Below, in pieces: positions 45,142 through 57,169 of a DNA stretch of 64,000 nt. Where the stretch lies: contig CP137320.1 of assembly GCA_033182465.1 (NCBI GenBank), positions 2,294,001 to 2,358,000 on the forward strand, given 5' to 3'. This DNA comes from Sanghuangporus weigelae. Lineage: Eukaryota > Basidiomycota > Agaricomycetes > Hymenochaetales > Hymenochaetaceae. Both the position numbers and the translations under genes were made by a program. Positions within the stretch are counted from its first letter, which is position 1. Each line of letters opens with the position of its first letter. The notes under the pieces were generated by a model, which made no database searches, was not told the DNA's origin, and was given only the letters and a program-made list of their open reading frames with translations.

Positions 45142-47924
45142 CTATCGTAAAGCCATACCCATCGGAAGCCCGCGAAGAATCTTCTCGATTAGTGCGCGTT
45201 TCAGAAACTGTTCCTCTGCGAGCACGCGTGTGGTCTGTCCGAGAATAACCGACTAGTCAGTGCCTGAAAGACTATAACATCGGCTGGCCCACAAGCTGAA
45301 AGTGATGGAAATAGAAGCCTCAAGAGTCTTTGAGGTCAGACATATGACTTGCGTCGGAGGCGGTACAGGAGAAGACAAAGAAACCCGGGGGATGACGACG
45401 GGGGCAGGTCGGACCCCGGGTCGGCCGCATCCGCCACCCAAGTGCGATTTTGAATCAGGTGTTTCCACCCAATAAACTAAAGAAACAGATAACCAAGAGA
45501 CAGACAGACAGCTTACACGAAGGAATCTTTCGAGGTCGATCCGACCCGAATTCAACGCACGATGCAGATGGTATATTGTATCTTCGATGGCGTTGTCCTC
45601 TGCAACCAGGTTTATAAGCCTGAAAATTAATTCACCGTCAGTAATGGATTTGAAGAAACAATAATGCAAATACGTACTGATTCCCGACGATGCTGCTTGC
45701 GCAAACCATTTCATCGACGCTGACCTCTCCACGGCGCCGCAGCTCACCAAGCTGGCATTCACCATCTGTGACGAGAGTCTCCCATCTGTCACCAACAACT
45801 CGACAGACGTCTCTTACAGCTTGCAGACGCGCGCTTTCATCGCGTATAGCTTCAGGTGCTGCCAGAAGCTCTACTTGAGCAGCACGCTGACGCGCAAGTG
45901 TATCAGCGTGAGTTGTCGCAAGTCGTTGGACGGCGTCACGGAAGGACGACAGCAACGCGTTATGCAGTGCTACAGTTTGGGGGTTCGGAGGACGAGGCGG
46001 GGGCGGTGCTGATTCAATGCCAGTGATACTAGAAGGCGGATTTGCACGTAGATCATCATCTTCGTCAAGAAGGTCTGGAGGCGGTAGTGAGGGCGGAGGT
46101 CGAGCGGGCGCACTTTGAAATTGGAAGGGCGCTGGAGGAGGTTGATAACTAGGTAGATTGGCAAATTGCTGCGTTGGATGTGGTGCAGCCTTATTAGTAA
46201 GTCCAGAAATAGCAGGTTGCAGAGGGAGAGGAGGAGGCTGCGTATATGGCCGGGGGGCCACGGGTGGAGGCGTAACTGTGGTTGGATGAACCTGCCCATT
46301 TGCGACGGGCGATAGTGATGCTACTGTCTGATGAGTAAACGGGGAAGGCGGAACCGGTGGGGGTGGTACAGGAGGACTTCCAGAGGCATACGGTGGAGGA
46401 CGCTGTGTGCCTTGATTAGCATCTGTTAGCAGGGGAATGAATATTAGGCTGTGAAAAACAGGAGACACTCCAACGACCCACCATGTGATACAACTATCGG
46501 TGCAAGCGCTGACGATGTAATGGCTTTAAAAATCGGAGAATGTCCGGGTGGGTGCGGCGGCACCGGAGGTGGGCGCTGTTGATAACTGGTCAGTTTCACG
46601 GATCAAATTATACTATGGGGAGGCAATTAAGGGACTATTTCTTAGAAGATAATCGGAGAAAAATGAAGAGGAAGTTACAGAAGCACGAGTAAAAACACCA
46701 GAAATAATCCGACGCCCTCGGTTCGTACCTATGCGAAGGTTTGTTTCAAGACGAGAACATCCAAAATGAGGCAAATCATACAAGGCCATTTTCTGCACAG
46801 CTTCTTACGGCGCCAGAGTGATCAAGATATGCGAAGAAAATTTTAGATGCCGAATGACCGGTGAAACCGGATGGATAAGCGACACAAGTCCAGGCGCCGA
46901 AAACCCCAGCCGTGTAAAGAAACGTCAAACCGAAATGAAATAAATGAAGAAATAGATAAATAGATAAAAGAAAGCACTGGATGACAGCAGACTTACGCTG
47001 TCGCGGATATCCGTACCGGTCGCATGGGAGTAGGTAGACGCAGGCGTTTGAGATAGTGATGCAGGTGAGGATTGCCCAGATTGCCCAGGTGATACTGATG
47101 AAGTACTTGGGACGGATCCGAGAACACTAGCAATAGTGCCCGGCGCTACGACTGAGCCAGGACTGGGCGAAAACGGCTTGGGCGGCAAACGCGGGGCGGC
47201 TGAAGATTCATCTGGTTGACTCACGTGACCGCGACTTGAAGCCGCGGCGCGATAGGCGGCGCTTGATGAAGAAACAGAGGTTGTAGTAGACAAAAGTCTG
47301 CCTGATGGCCTTGAGCGAGATTTTGCATACAGTGGAGGCTCACTGGAGAAATGAGATTGCATAGATTCCAGGAGACTGGTAAGGGAGCAGGCCTGCAATA
47401 TATTGTTCAATTGATGAGAATACTGCGGTCAATGTAGACGTAATCGTGCGCAGCGTACCTCTGGCTTACGATGCCAGTTAGTAATATAGTCAATGCTACA
47501 CTTTCCTGAATGATCCACTTGTGCGGAAGGCCTGACAAGCATATCGCTTGTAGGAACAACGTAGACAAGAGGAGGATCTGCAGGATAGGACAGGACCAAC
47601 CATATTGCAATCGGAATGTTATAGGATGCACTACGAAATGTGATTGGCAGGAGACCGTGTACGCAGAGGAGGAGCTGAGTGCGACCGTCGTCGAATGCTG
47701 GGATGCATTGGTAGTAAGTTTAGGCACTGGATGGGAGCATATAACCCGTGCGTGCGATTGTGTATGGGCAAGGCATGTTTGCGTCACTCACTATACACAT
47801 CCGTCTTTGGTCTCAAAGAGGGGTAACGATCGAGAGCGGCGAGAACATCAGTGTGGACTCTGTCTGCGTTTTGGTAGCGGCCAACATTCTGCCTGAGCCA
47901 GTTTGCAGTAACGTCCCTGTTCAT
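45142..47924 (-). CDS. VPS23: ESCRT-I subunit Vps23 (TSG101)
   Basis: The protein starts MNRDVTANWLRQNVGRYQNA and continues with a UEV domain: VLAALDRYPSLRPKTDVYT, FDDGRTQLLLCVHGLLPITF, ASYNIPIAIWLVLSYPADPP, VYVVPTSDMLVRPSAQVDH and SLLESMQSHFSSEPPLYAK. A long Pro/Ser-rich linker, a coiled-coil stretch (LHNALLSSFRDAVQRLATTH) and the C-terminal steadiness box (NLVAEDNAIEDTIYHLHRAL, then TTRVLAEEQFLKRALIEKIL) complete the Vps23/TSG101 order. UEV binds ubiquitin and P(T/S)AP-type motifs, and the protein sorts cargo into multivesicular bodies. The start at 47924 is the first ATG in front of the UEV helix. It is divergent from the TEA-domain gene with a 414-bp gap. Confidence 0.93.
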
Positions 47925-48338
47925 TTTTGTCGGCAGAAGAGGCGGGGAGAGGACGAGCGACGAGTGACGGGCGGGCGACGACGGCCAGTGTCGCATGTGG
48001 GGGGCGGATGATTGTAGCCGGTGATCCGGAACTAGTGGTGATTGTTTGTGTGCGAGAAACAGGAAAGCTGAAAGACAATTAAAAAAAGAAACAAAATCAG
48101 GGAAAATCGGACGTCAGGTGGCGGATGGGGTCCCCGGCTGGTTCCGGGGTGACGGAGGTCCCGACCTATACCAAAGAAGCAGGCTTGTGGACCCTGAGCT
48201 GTTGAAGACTCCCCTTCGGCGGGGTCAAATTGCCCTACATAAAAGATCGGCCACTTCGCGATGTCACCGTACTTAACAGTCCGCCTCCTCTTCTCAGCTC
48301 TCCCTGCCCTGCCACTTCCTCTCCTTCCGCCCCCAACA

Positions 48339-50132
48339 ATGGATTCCCTCATCCACACCGTGCACTCGACCACCACCCTCCCCCAGCGCAGACATCGCAA
48401 GATGCTCAAGGATGGCTCTTCAGAAGTCTGGCCCCAGGATGCTGAGGACATCTTTCTCGACGGTCTCAGAGATTACTGGAATTCCCCTTGGGCGAATACA
48501 AACAGAGGTCGCTCACGTTGGCGCAATCAATATCTCGTAGACTATCTTAAGAAGTATGGCATCGAGAGATCAAAGAAGCAGGTTGCTTCCCATATACAGG
48601 TCCTTAGGAATATGTGGAAGGGTCATCCTGGTTAGTCTCGTTTCAAACTTTTTTTGTTTCCCCCCTGCCCCCTTCCATGTGTGCGACTGATTTCCGTCTT
48701 AGAATTCGCTCTTGTCGCTGGTCCAGAAGCTTTATCAGAGGGTTCGACCTCAGATAGATACTCGCCTCCGCACCGAAACAACAAGCTGACCTCACGATCT
48801 CCTACTTCTCGCCGTCGCACCTCCGTTTCGCATCCGTCTCCGCCCTCCACACCGACTTCGAACGTGTCGGAGTATTCAGATTCTGCTCTGAAAGACTCAC
48901 GCCGCCCACAGAGTCTGCATCTTTCACCATCCTTTTCTCAGCCACTCACGATAAAATCAGAACACACACAGTCTCCGCAGAATTTACTCTTTGAATCTTC
49001 GGGCTTTCCGTCGCTTCCTGAGGTTGCACTCGAACAGTCGCCTCGATTAGCACTTAACCATGCCGTCGGTTTCTGCCTTTGGGCGCAAAACATTGAACCT
49101 ACTTATGTCGATGTGAACTCTCTCCCCTTTGTTGACAAACCCACTTCTCCTGCCTCTCCAGTTCCTCCGCAGCTCACTGCGGTTAGAGGCACTCCTCGTG
49201 CTTGCTTGCGGTTTACACTTCGCCTACCTACTGAAGGCAGTGGATGCAATGCCATGGGCTTTAGCGGGGCAATCACTTTCTCTCAGCCTCTGGCGCCCTC
49301 GGCTAGAGTTGTGACACGAATGCATGTAAACAACGTGCCCGTATCACAAGAAGTACAGCCGCTTGTTCCTGTCCAAGATCAGGCAGTCATGTCGAGAACC
49401 TCTGGTCAAAGCATTCCAGGGCGCTTTGTAGCTATGCTCCCAGACTCATGTCTGTCGCGGTGCAATTTATTCAATTTCGACGGCAAAAAAGCGCGAATTA
49501 TTCAACAAGTGATCGTAGACGCAGAACCTCTTTTCGTCGTTGGTTATGATCTTTTCCGCCTTCCGGTTCCGAGTCTATCTGCAGAGTTCGCCTCGTGGAC
49601 GAAGGTGGTCGACAACAGACCGCCGCCTGAGCCTTCCCTTGATCCTCTTCCTTTAAGCGCAGGGCGTTATGGATCAGGAACCTCAGCGAATGACTATCTG
49701 TACAGCACAGCAGGCTCACTCCCTACGCATGTTCCACGACAAGCCCCGCACAGCCACGTTTTCGGGCACGCCCGCGGTCACAGCGTCAGTACCTCTACGT
49801 TCGGGCATCCGGTACCACCGACATCGGGCGTCGACCACACCCCGATGTCGGCGTCAGCGCCCTCCGGATCAACACAAACGACGCCGACGCATACCAATTT
49901 CACGGGACTCGGCTCGCTGGCTTCTCCGATGACTCCACACGATGGATCCTCGTCTGGCTCCTCAACGGCGCGCTCGCGCCCGGGATTCAGTCAGAGTGGG
50001 CTGAGCGCTGGTATTGGCATTGCGGGCTATCCAATTTCTCATCAAGGGCCTGGAAATGGACATGCATCCATGTTGGGGACCGATAATTTCGGTCAGGATC
50101 CATGGACGACCAGCCTTCTCCCGCTATTTTGA
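48339..50132 (+). CDS. TEA/ATTS-domain transcription factor (AbaA/Tec1/TEF-1 family)
   Basis: Two exons (48339-48630 and 48703-50132) give 573 residues. The TEA DNA-binding domain occupies residues about 23-97: EVWPQDAEDIFLDGLRDYW, SRWRNQYLVDYLKKYGIERS and KKQVASHIQVLRNMWKGHP. The remainder is Ser/Pro/His-rich with a central beta-type region (ACLRFTLRLPTEGSG, AITFSQPLAPSARVVTRM and RFVAMLPDSCLSRCNLFNF). AbaA and Tec1 control conidiation and filamentous growth through CATTCY-type sites; the target here is unknown. The ATG at 48339 follows a long pyrimidine-rich leader. An in-frame upstream ATG at 48261 would add 26 hydrophobic, Pro-rich residues and is less likely. Confidence 0.92.
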
Positions 50133-52874
50133 GTGGAGTGTTGCCCTACAACAACATGGCGCACATAAGCGTTCAACTCGAGCCCTATAAAGGGTCGTAT
50201 CTTTCATCCGTCCTATTGCGGCTTTGCACGCAATCCCGCAGATAGCAACGGGTTTATGACCTCACGACTCAACTACATCGCATTCGTTTTTGCGCAGAAG
50301 CAGACCAATTCGACAGAATCGAATCAATAAAGTATATGTATATATCGTCATATTTGTTTTTCTATATCGACTGCGGTGCGTCGATCGACTACTCTACCAA
50401 CGAATCCTCCATCACTACTTTCCCTGAGACCATCGCCTCTTTGGATGCAGGCGATGGACCGAGTCTTCAAACTAATCGCTTCTCTCCCTCCCTCATCGAC
50501 CGTCTGCTGCTGCCCCTATTTCGCTTTTTGTTTCCCTTCTTAGCTCTTGGACTTCACGGCTTGTGTCGCCGGTCTCCACCAGCATGTGTTACCTTGTTTC
50601 TGATCATTTCATTGTCTTTGCGCAGTTGCATGGCGATACAGTATCTCTGGATCGCTCATTTCCTCCTGACTCTTCACGTTTTCTTCGTCTATTCTCACTG
50701 ATACACAAACAAGAACCTCTGTATACTCACCTCTGTTTACATTCTACTTCCTTTATGTGTCCATATGTGAGCTGTAGTCCTGTGTATTCATTTTTACTTC
50801 TCTCGAACTTTCCACTCACGTTTTCCTCCGTTCAGTCCCTTCCGTCCGATTCAGGGCACAAAATCTAAAGGCCCGAACTTCATGTTTGTGCCTGCCATCT
50901 TCCTGTGTCCAATCTACTTCGTCTTCATTTCTATCATACATGCGTGTATCTACTTGTTTATTGATTAATGCTTATGAAGTCATTTTTCCTATATCCTACA
51001 ACGTAGGTCTTCATATGTCGCGACCTTTCCTTCCTTTACCTCTCTCACTGCTCTTCCCATACTTCCGCCGGCTGACGACATTGAATAGAACAGACGCGCT
51101 GCGCAACTACTTTTATGCCTCGGTATTTGCCATTGATGATAGACTAGAATCTTAGATTTCTAGACTAGAAGAATATCAGCCCATAGAAGTTAGATAAAAT
51201 GATCTTCGCAAAAGGACACCTAGCCGTCAAACATGTGAGCGCAAAAGGCAAGGGACATTGCTTGTGCTTCTTAGTAGCCAGAGCGCCGGATCAAGCTTGC
51301 CGTCCTTGGCATGCTCCGCGCTTACTGACGATCAGATAGTGTAGAAGTCTATCCGTCGTCAGTTCTTCGTTTGTCAATGTGCATCGACGTAGTGCCTTCC
51401 TCCACTAGTTAACATATATAAGCGCAAGAATATCCTTCGGTCGACGATCGGGCGAATCAGGAAGAACGCCGGAAACACGTACACACGCCTAAGCTGTTGG
51501 TAATATTGTATCTCCTGTAGCTACAGAGCCAGTGATATACTTTGGAAACTGTATACGGAGCTATTGTGCTCCCCGCGACTCGGATGAAGACCACGTTGCT
51601 TTGTTGCCGTTGGAGCGTGGTGTCCTCCCGATCACTGCTCGCGAAATCGTGCGATTTCGAGATGTCCAGTAGGGTAGCTGTTCTCCCCCCGCCCTGTTTT
51701 CCACTGTCTTCTCCCACGTTTTTCTCACTCTCCACTTTTCTCATGTTTCTTTTTTCTCTAGTTCGTTTCTTCCAAACAGTTTGCCTGTTTTTTTTTCTTC
51801 TTCTGATCAGTCAGCATCGCGACCCCTGCTCCCCCTTTCTTGCTCCGATTTCGGAGGGTCTGAATCGCCTTAGATGATCATGGTCCTCACTTACCAGGCA
51901 AAGTGACACATCCAGGGTGTTCTGACACTTCCTTAGAAGCAAAGAAGCATGGACTTCTACGCCCGACGCACGCGTATCGCAAGATGACCCTATCCTATCA
52001 TGATCGCCGCAGCCACCTTACCATATGAGCTCACAAGCTTCAGGCTTGGAAATCAATTGTGCCCTATCGATTGTACAAATACGCCGTGATGTCATCAAGT
52101 CCGTGATGAATGCCATACCCGCTCACGCAAAACATCGCGATGTGCCGTACACGTTATACGAGTCCAGGGCAATTGGTTCCGGTTGATCGTTTCATCCTGT
52201 CGACATACAAGAACCAGGAAGAAGCTTCGTTGCTTGCTGTTATGTGGTGCTTCTTTATCTCAAGGATACGCATTTCAGCACGCGAGTAGTTGACCATAGG
52301 GCTGATAACTTTGTTAACTATAAGTAATATTAATGTCCGGTTACGCGCTTCACAACAGCCTACGCACGTTCCAGGAAATCATTTTGCCGGACTGAGAAGG
52401 TGGGTGCCTGGTCGGCCTTCTCGTATGGCGAGTCATACAACCACCTATATTAATTAACCACCCACGCGCAAAAGCATGGACATGAGCTACGCAATTGCAA
52501 ACGACGCGTGGGTTCTGCAAAAGATTTTGTTCCTGCGGCCACATGGAGCGTCAGGAAAGTGTAAGTAGGATATAACCTGCGACGTAAACCTTTGAGCGCA
52601 CAGGCGCAAAATCACACCGGCCTTGGGTCGCAACGGAAGAATATCAGATGCGCTCAGCTGAAACTCGCGGCGTCAGGTTTCGTCCGGAGATACGCCACTG
52701 TTATTGGAAAGTGAGTTTAGATTGGATTAAGAACATCATGGCATCGGACGCTGTAGCGCATGCACGTTGGGACCAAACTCTGTAACCTCTGAAAGCAAGC
52801 CTTGCTCTTGAGCGCTCCTAGCTATCTGCCTGAAAGGGCCCGGAGGGGTTGTGCCCTCTTCTGCAAAAGAAAAT

Positions 52875-53141
52875 ATGTCGACAGGACGAGTTCATCCATC
52901 CTGTCTATCATCCCATTGTATCTCGAGTCACAATGGCGACTCGGAATCACCAACTGCTGTCCAGTACAGTGTGTCAATAGAAGTCAATCAAGACCTAGAA
53001 TTGTCCAGCATTGTCCTCGAAGATAACAATTCCGGGAGTCCGAGGGACCTAGAACCGCTAGAACCAACTCTCGTCGGAGAATACAATAACGTTTCGGGCC
53101 GGGGTCGCTCAGTCTTCTCCAGAGACGGTTACACCGGGTAA
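52875..53141 (+). CDS. Possible small orphan protein
   Basis: An ATG at 52875 opens an 88-residue frame rich in Ser, Asp and Glu, including SSHNGDSESPTAVQYSVSIE and LSSIVLEDNNSGSPRDLEPL. Its composition is more protein-like than the surrounding frames. I recognise no family and see no intron or promoter signal, so it may be chance or a remnant first exon. Confidence 0.2.
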   Translation: MSTGRVHPSCLSSHCISSHNGDSESPTAVQYSVSIEVNQDLELSSIVLEDNNSGSPRDLEPLEPTLVGEYNNVSGRGRSVFSRDGYTG

Positions 53142-56100
53142 AATCGCCCAAAACTCATCCCCGAGTTAGCAGTAGCGCAGCCATGAAGCGCTATGGTTTT
53201 CCTCGGATACCTTGGCTTAATCCCGTAAAAACACAATTGTACCCGCGACGAAATTTGCGATTTCAACTGGGAAGGCTATCAGCTGAAAGGCTGTCACGTT
53301 GAAAGGCGGAGGTTATGACAGAGATGCGGTTGTTTTGCTCTTCGTGGTACAGTGAAAAGATTTCGAGTGCCTTGATGTTGACCGCATAAAGCTCAAAAAC
53401 TCTCACAGTCCGGATTCCAATGATAGTTTCACAAGCATGGCGTAGTAGCCTCCGGCATGGTCTGTGAAAAGATGGCTCATTTTTCGCATCTTTTTCGGAA
53501 TGACGACATAGCGCCGTCGTAAATGCTAGATATTCTGGGACGACGATAGTGAGAAATCAAGCCCGAGTCAAATTTACCAATTTGAATTTTGTCGTCGAGT
53601 CGATAAATTGCACGTGATCATGTCAGGTCCCCGTGTCGCGTGAGTGATGGTATGTTGCCTATTGCTCGATTTTATCCCTATCTCTCACTCCTTATTTCAT
53701 TGGACTACTCTTGGTTGGAAAGCAAGGGCCCATCAGCTTGCTCAGCATGCTTGTTTCAGGACAAGAAAAATGCATCGGACTAGGAGAGGGACTGATGTCC
53801 GGTGGCAGGATAATCAAACAAACATGGCTGTTGTCGTAATTCGATGAGAATTCTCTTGATATCGACCCATCCCAAGGTGAGCTGACACTGTCACTCTATC
53901 ATGTTGTCGAGTCATTCAGGTACAGAGCTTTTTTCCGGATGACCGATCGGAGCATCGTATGGCGTCAAACAAAGCACAGCGCCGCTATTGTTCTATTTAT
54001 GCACATAATTGAACAATGCCGTTAATATCAAGCGCGCTTCAATAACTATCTCCAGCTTCTCGGGTCAGGTCTGCTATCTTGCGAATTTAGGCATTGTCAA
54101 TGCCATCTGGTGGCGGAGACATCGCTTGACCTGATCATCGTGGACCTGACGTCCGACAGTCAGTGATCGCTTGTTCATATGGGCTTGAGATGAAATTCAG
54201 ATTCGGCTGTCTGCTTGAACATATACTCAAGGCTCTCAGCAGTGGAAATGCAAGATCGATACGGCATCGTCTCAAAAGTTCCTCGCGTCGTCAAGCTCCG
54301 AGTCTCTTCTCTTACTGGCCACTTTTACTCCACTTACTTAAAACATATATGGAACACGAGACCACGGTCAATGAGCCGGCGTTTTCCGTACCATACATAA
54401 TCCCTCAACAGAGACGCGGCGATAGAAGTCGAGTCGTTCTTTTGTCACGCGGTAATTACGAGTGGGATCCTGTGTGATCTCGTTACTCACGGTGTCTCCG
54501 CTTTTTCACCTACGAATACATCTCGGCTCTCCGTTCCGCACGGTTATGAATACTCACCAGTCTTCGGAGCGCTCGGCGTGAGTGCATTTGTTAATTTGGG
54601 TCTTATTACAAACATCGATTATCTTTCTAAGTTGCGAGGTTCTGTGTGAGTTTACCCGCATCTCACTTAAGCGGTATGAATCAAGCTGACATTGTTGAAA
54701 ACGGAAGGTGAAAATGAAATAAAAATAAAAATAAAAATAGCAGCCACTCGAGAAGGAGGAGACGTTAATTACTGTTGTTGCAGTTGCAAGTATTGACCCT
54801 TATTTGCCGTGCAAACCTTTGCGGATGATCGTAGATAAATTGTTTGGCGAAAAAAGCTTCCGTTCCGGTCCACCGGACTACTGCAGCGGAAGACCTCGCA
54901 CACGTGCCTAACTGAGGAAACGTGTATTTGACGGAAGCTGCGGTTTTGCATGGTTAGGCTGGCCGCGAGGCTGAACCTGTGTTGTTAATTCACCATTAAA
55001 GCTTGCCTCGTATGGCTGTCCACCATCCATCGGTCCGAATGGCCTTTTGATTGGTATTGCCTAATTTCGGATCTTGCAAACAATTCGACAAGTCAGGAGA
55101 AAAAGAACAGCAACTAGAAGATGGACTCCGGAAGCAAATAAATAACCACCGGAGAGCTGGTGGAGATCTGACGGAAAACCCGACGGATACGGTGCTTTCT
55201 TTCTCCGGGTCCACAATCTAATTTGATCGCTGAGGTCCATCCGAAAAAAAAAAAAAAAACAAAGCCGTTGCTGCGGAAGCGGAGCACTGTATCCACTGTT
55301 CAAGAGTTTGGCGAGGAAATGAACTTCGAGATACAGTCAAAACAGCGATATGTTATCGATTACATTCAACTTTCAAAGCCCCTTTCTTTTAGTCGATTCC
55401 TTATGCAGTTCAATGAATTGACGGCCCTGGAGCTTGGATGCATTAAATGAACTGTTCGCTGGCTGTTCAAGAAGGATTACAATTCTATGAAGCAGAGCGT
55501 GCATCGATGTTGTATTTCTCTTTGTCAACGACCCTTCCGGGTCTCAAGAGAACAATGACCTTGACATCGATCTTGATTGAATCAGATGTTCTAACGCAAT
55601 TTGACTGTAAGCAACTTTCATGGGCTCTCGATATTCTTGACTCGCGATCACCTGCGATCACATGGGCGAGATTCCGTTCCTCACTCTTTATAATTTCCTT
55701 TTCATGTCACACTAGGCTCGGGTTCCCCTGAGCGTCTGCACCGGATTAGCATGCGCCTAGTAGCTGGGTACAAATTGGCAAAGGAGGAAAGCGGGGATCA
55801 CCCCAAGATCGAAATGCAGTTCCATCAGTCCAGAACCCGCTAATGGCTGACGTTGCCGATTGTAGAGGAGTGGAAGCAAAGTGACGGACATGGTCCGACA
55901 ACACCGAGAAGCATAATAATGTCGATTAGCATACGCCTGCTCACTGGATGAGCTATCAACGAAAGTGATGAAATGTGGCGCCTTGTAGAAATCTCTCTTC
56001 CCGAAGGTCATGGGTTTCGATGCTTAGGTTCATCGGCACTCAAACCGCAATCCGTTGGAATCTCTGATTAGATGCTTTGAGTCTGTTTGGGCGTAATCAG

Positions 56101-57010
56101 GAAGCTTGAAAGATGTTCCGCATAGAGATTTCCTAAATAAGATCTTCTGCAGGATTATCCGTCGGCGACCGACCGGAACAGAGACGACGCACTTATCCAA
56201 GGAAAGATTCCCCACGTATACTTTCGCAAAGCTCCGTTCAATGGCCAGCCCCAGGGAAATTCGATAAGCAGACAAGTTACTTGACCACATGTCCATGTCC
56301 AGCAAATCGATAGACAAGCGGTCTTGATAAGGACTGGCCAAAAATGGTAAAAATTCATAAGACACGAACAAATAGACCGGAAATGAGCTGGAGAAGCATC
56401 TCAGAGCATCTCGTATCTTTTTGTGTCGCCTTACAACGCAACTTCAAAAAAAAAACCGCACCAAACGAACGGATGGTGGTCCTTGTGACTTGGACTACGG
56501 AGATGAGCGCATCATCCATATGCATCTAAGAAAGAAGTCCGTTTCGTAGGCTCTTCACCGCGGATAAGACATATGCCTAGCTGGTCGACATGAGAATAGC
56601 TCTTCCGTAAGCTTTACCAACTCATGAATTTATAGTCCCTGACATAGCGGATCTTCTGTCATATGACGCTTTATGACATGGCTTCACACAGTTCTTGACC
56701 ACTCGTGAGCAAAGTGGTCACTGTTAGAGTGCTTAACGCGCAGCAGAGGGTTCTAGAGATCAAAATTTGGATTAGTGTGCGAACGCTCGGGATGCCAGTT
56801 GGTCTAACCGGATGGAAGGAGCATAGTTTGTGAATAGGCTTTTCGGATGGGGCTTACTCGCTTTCGTTTATCGAAGCAACCGTCGTGAAACGTCTTCTTT
56901 TGCATCATTTTCCCAGACAAAATAGGACACCGTCACACAGTCGAACGTTAACATAAAAAAACTAGACGTGGGCAGGAAGAGTGGGCAGGAAGAGTGGCCA
57001 CGAATGTGCT

Positions 57011-57032
57011 TATCTTATCTATAGATAAGATA
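57011..57032. repeat. 22-bp perfect palindrome made of GATA-factor sites
   Basis: The sequence from 57011 to 57032 equals its own reverse complement. Its two arms each contain TTATCT/AGATAA, so it offers four overlapping GATA-type sites. It lies about 140 bp past the NOC3 stop codon in the gene-poor region. Confidence 0.8.
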
Positions 57033-57169
57033 GGATTGATCGACATATACGATTCCATTCCATGGACGGAACGGATTTTATGTCCCTAGACCTAGAATGG
57101 AGCGGGAGCGCATCGTATATCGGCTACACGAGGACAAAGTATTTATAGTAACAATAAGCAGTCACCCAC

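Larger units (their letters stand above)
50133..57169. other. 7-kb gene-poor region
   Basis: The first 1 kb (about 50300-51150) is pyrimidine-rich and may be the 3' UTR of the TEA factor or an unstable transcript. The rest shows only short open frames on both strands, the longest being 55757-56011 and 56030-56371 (-), 54163-54477 (+) and 55447-55731 (+), none with a known domain. Seventeen consecutive A residues occur near 55243-55259. A 13-bp unit (GTGGGCAGGAAGA) repeats twice near 56969-56996. No terminal repeats or polymerase motifs of mobile elements were recognised by eye. Confidence 0.45.

Noticed and set aside
55243-55259. Run of A residues as a retrotransposed poly(A) tail
   Set aside because: No upstream coding remnant or target-site duplication could be seen; a simple A-tract is equally likely.
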